5,287 nucleotides of DNA. Source: JBFXDI01 sp050181295. GTDB lineage: Bacteria > Pseudomonadota > Alphaproteobacteria > Rhizobiales > Aestuariivirgaceae. Below, piece after piece: positions 4,928-5,287 of the stretch (positions are counted from its first letter, which is position 1; every line of letters begins with the position of its first letter). A program made the translations under genes and the position numbers. The stretch is from NCBI GenBank assembly GCA_050181295.1, contig JBFXDI010000202.1, positions 1-5,287 of the forward strand. Direction: 5' to 3'. The notes under the pieces are model-generated. The model was not told the DNA's origin, searched no databases, and saw only the letters and a program-made list of their open reading frames with translations.

Positions 4928-5287
4928 CTACTTCCCACGCGCGATGAACCCCGGATTGTCGAAGCCCCGCTCCCTCTTGCCGTATGTGAGGGCCATGCCG
5001 TCGGTCGTCTCCACCCGGCCGCCGGCCGCCGCGAGCACGGCGTGGCCCGCCGCAGTGTCCCATTCCATGGTGCGTCCGAAGCGGGGATAGAGATCGGCTT
5101 CGCCCGACGCCAGGAGGCAGAACTTGAGCGAGGACCCTGCCGAGATCAGCGCGCCGACCTTTCGCGAGGCAAGCCAGGAGTCCGTGGCGATATCCCGGTG
5201 GGAACGGCTCGCGACGACGATGGCACCGTCCTCCGGACAGGCTCTTGCCGAGAGGCGCTGCCATGCGATGGCGTCGACATGGGCATC
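4928..5287 (-). CDS. cysQ: CysQ-type 3'(2'),5'-bisphosphate nucleotidase, 5' part missing
   Basis: The last 119 residues and the TAG stop are visible; the start lies beyond the right edge. The fragment carries the C-terminal signature of the inositol monophosphatase (FIG) superfamily, MEWDTAAGHAVLAAAGG (74-90 of the visible part), whose aspartate (77) helps bind the catalytic metal. It is preceded by GSSLKFCLLASGEADLYPRFGRT (51-73), whose KFCLLA-GEAD-YPR-G pattern is the form typical of CysQ. CysQ removes the 3' phosphate from adenosine 3',5'-bisphosphate (PAP) or PAPS, preventing PAP build-up during sulfate assimilation and phosphopantetheine transfer. It ends 240 bases before eipA on the same strand. 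The large gap with its own AT-rich promoter-like island makes a shared operon unlikely. An inositol monophosphatase of other specificity is the alternative, but CysQ fits best. Confidence 0.9.
   Translation of the reverse strand, partial: DAHVDAIAWQRLSARACPEDGAIVVASRSHRDIATDSWLASRKVGALISAGSSLKFCLLASGEADLYPRFGRTMEWDTAAGHAVLAAAGGRVETTDGMALTYGKRERGFDNPGFIARGK

Noticed and set aside
4905..5264. Minus-strand open frame of 119 codons at the right end
   Set aside because: The neighbouring frame contains the WDTAAGHAV metal-binding signature of CysQ. This frame is an arginine-rich shift of it, and the equal length is coincidental.

Overview
The window is GC-rich, densely coded chromosomal DNA of an alphaproteobacterium, most likely of the Rhizobiales/Hyphomicrobiales (inference). 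The evidence is an aerobic-pathway CobF, an EipA/DUF1134 protein and a PilZ protein, all with alphaproteobacterial character and strongly G/C-biased third codon positions. I see no insertion sequence, phage gene, CRISPR array, tRNA or rRNA, and nothing that suggests recent transfer.

Layout. Positions 1-1296 hold a leftward two-gene cobalamin unit: cobF (526-1296), then a BtuF-like substrate-binding protein that starts inside the cobF stop (TGATG) and runs off the left edge. A divergent intergenic stretch with a nested inverted repeat separates it from a rightward ten-helix EamA/DMT exporter (1467-2390). Next, also rightward, is a single-domain PilZ protein (2468-2776), probably with its own promoter in a relatively AT-rich 77-base gap. 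It converges, 21 bases apart, with a leftward gene (2798-3907) for an unnamed membrane-anchored coiled-coil protein. Upstream of that, also leftward, lie a hairpin-rich gap, the periplasmic envelope protein EipA (4073-4687), a 240-base upstream region, and the 3' part of cysQ (4928 to the right edge).

Function. The left third concerns corrinoid synthesis and binding. The right half contains an envelope-integrity protein, a one-helix coiled-coil protein and a c-di-GMP receptor-type protein. Near-consensus CtrA-type boxes (TTAA-N7-TCAA or its complement) lie upstream of both pilZ and eipA, which suggests, but does not prove, shared cell-cycle control.

I found no convincing undescribed multi-gene system. 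The items most worth checking are the leader-less BtuF-like protein coupled to cobF, the unnamed coiled-coil protein with its distinct C-terminal tail, the paired CtrA-like boxes, and the structured intergenic DNA around eipA and cobF.
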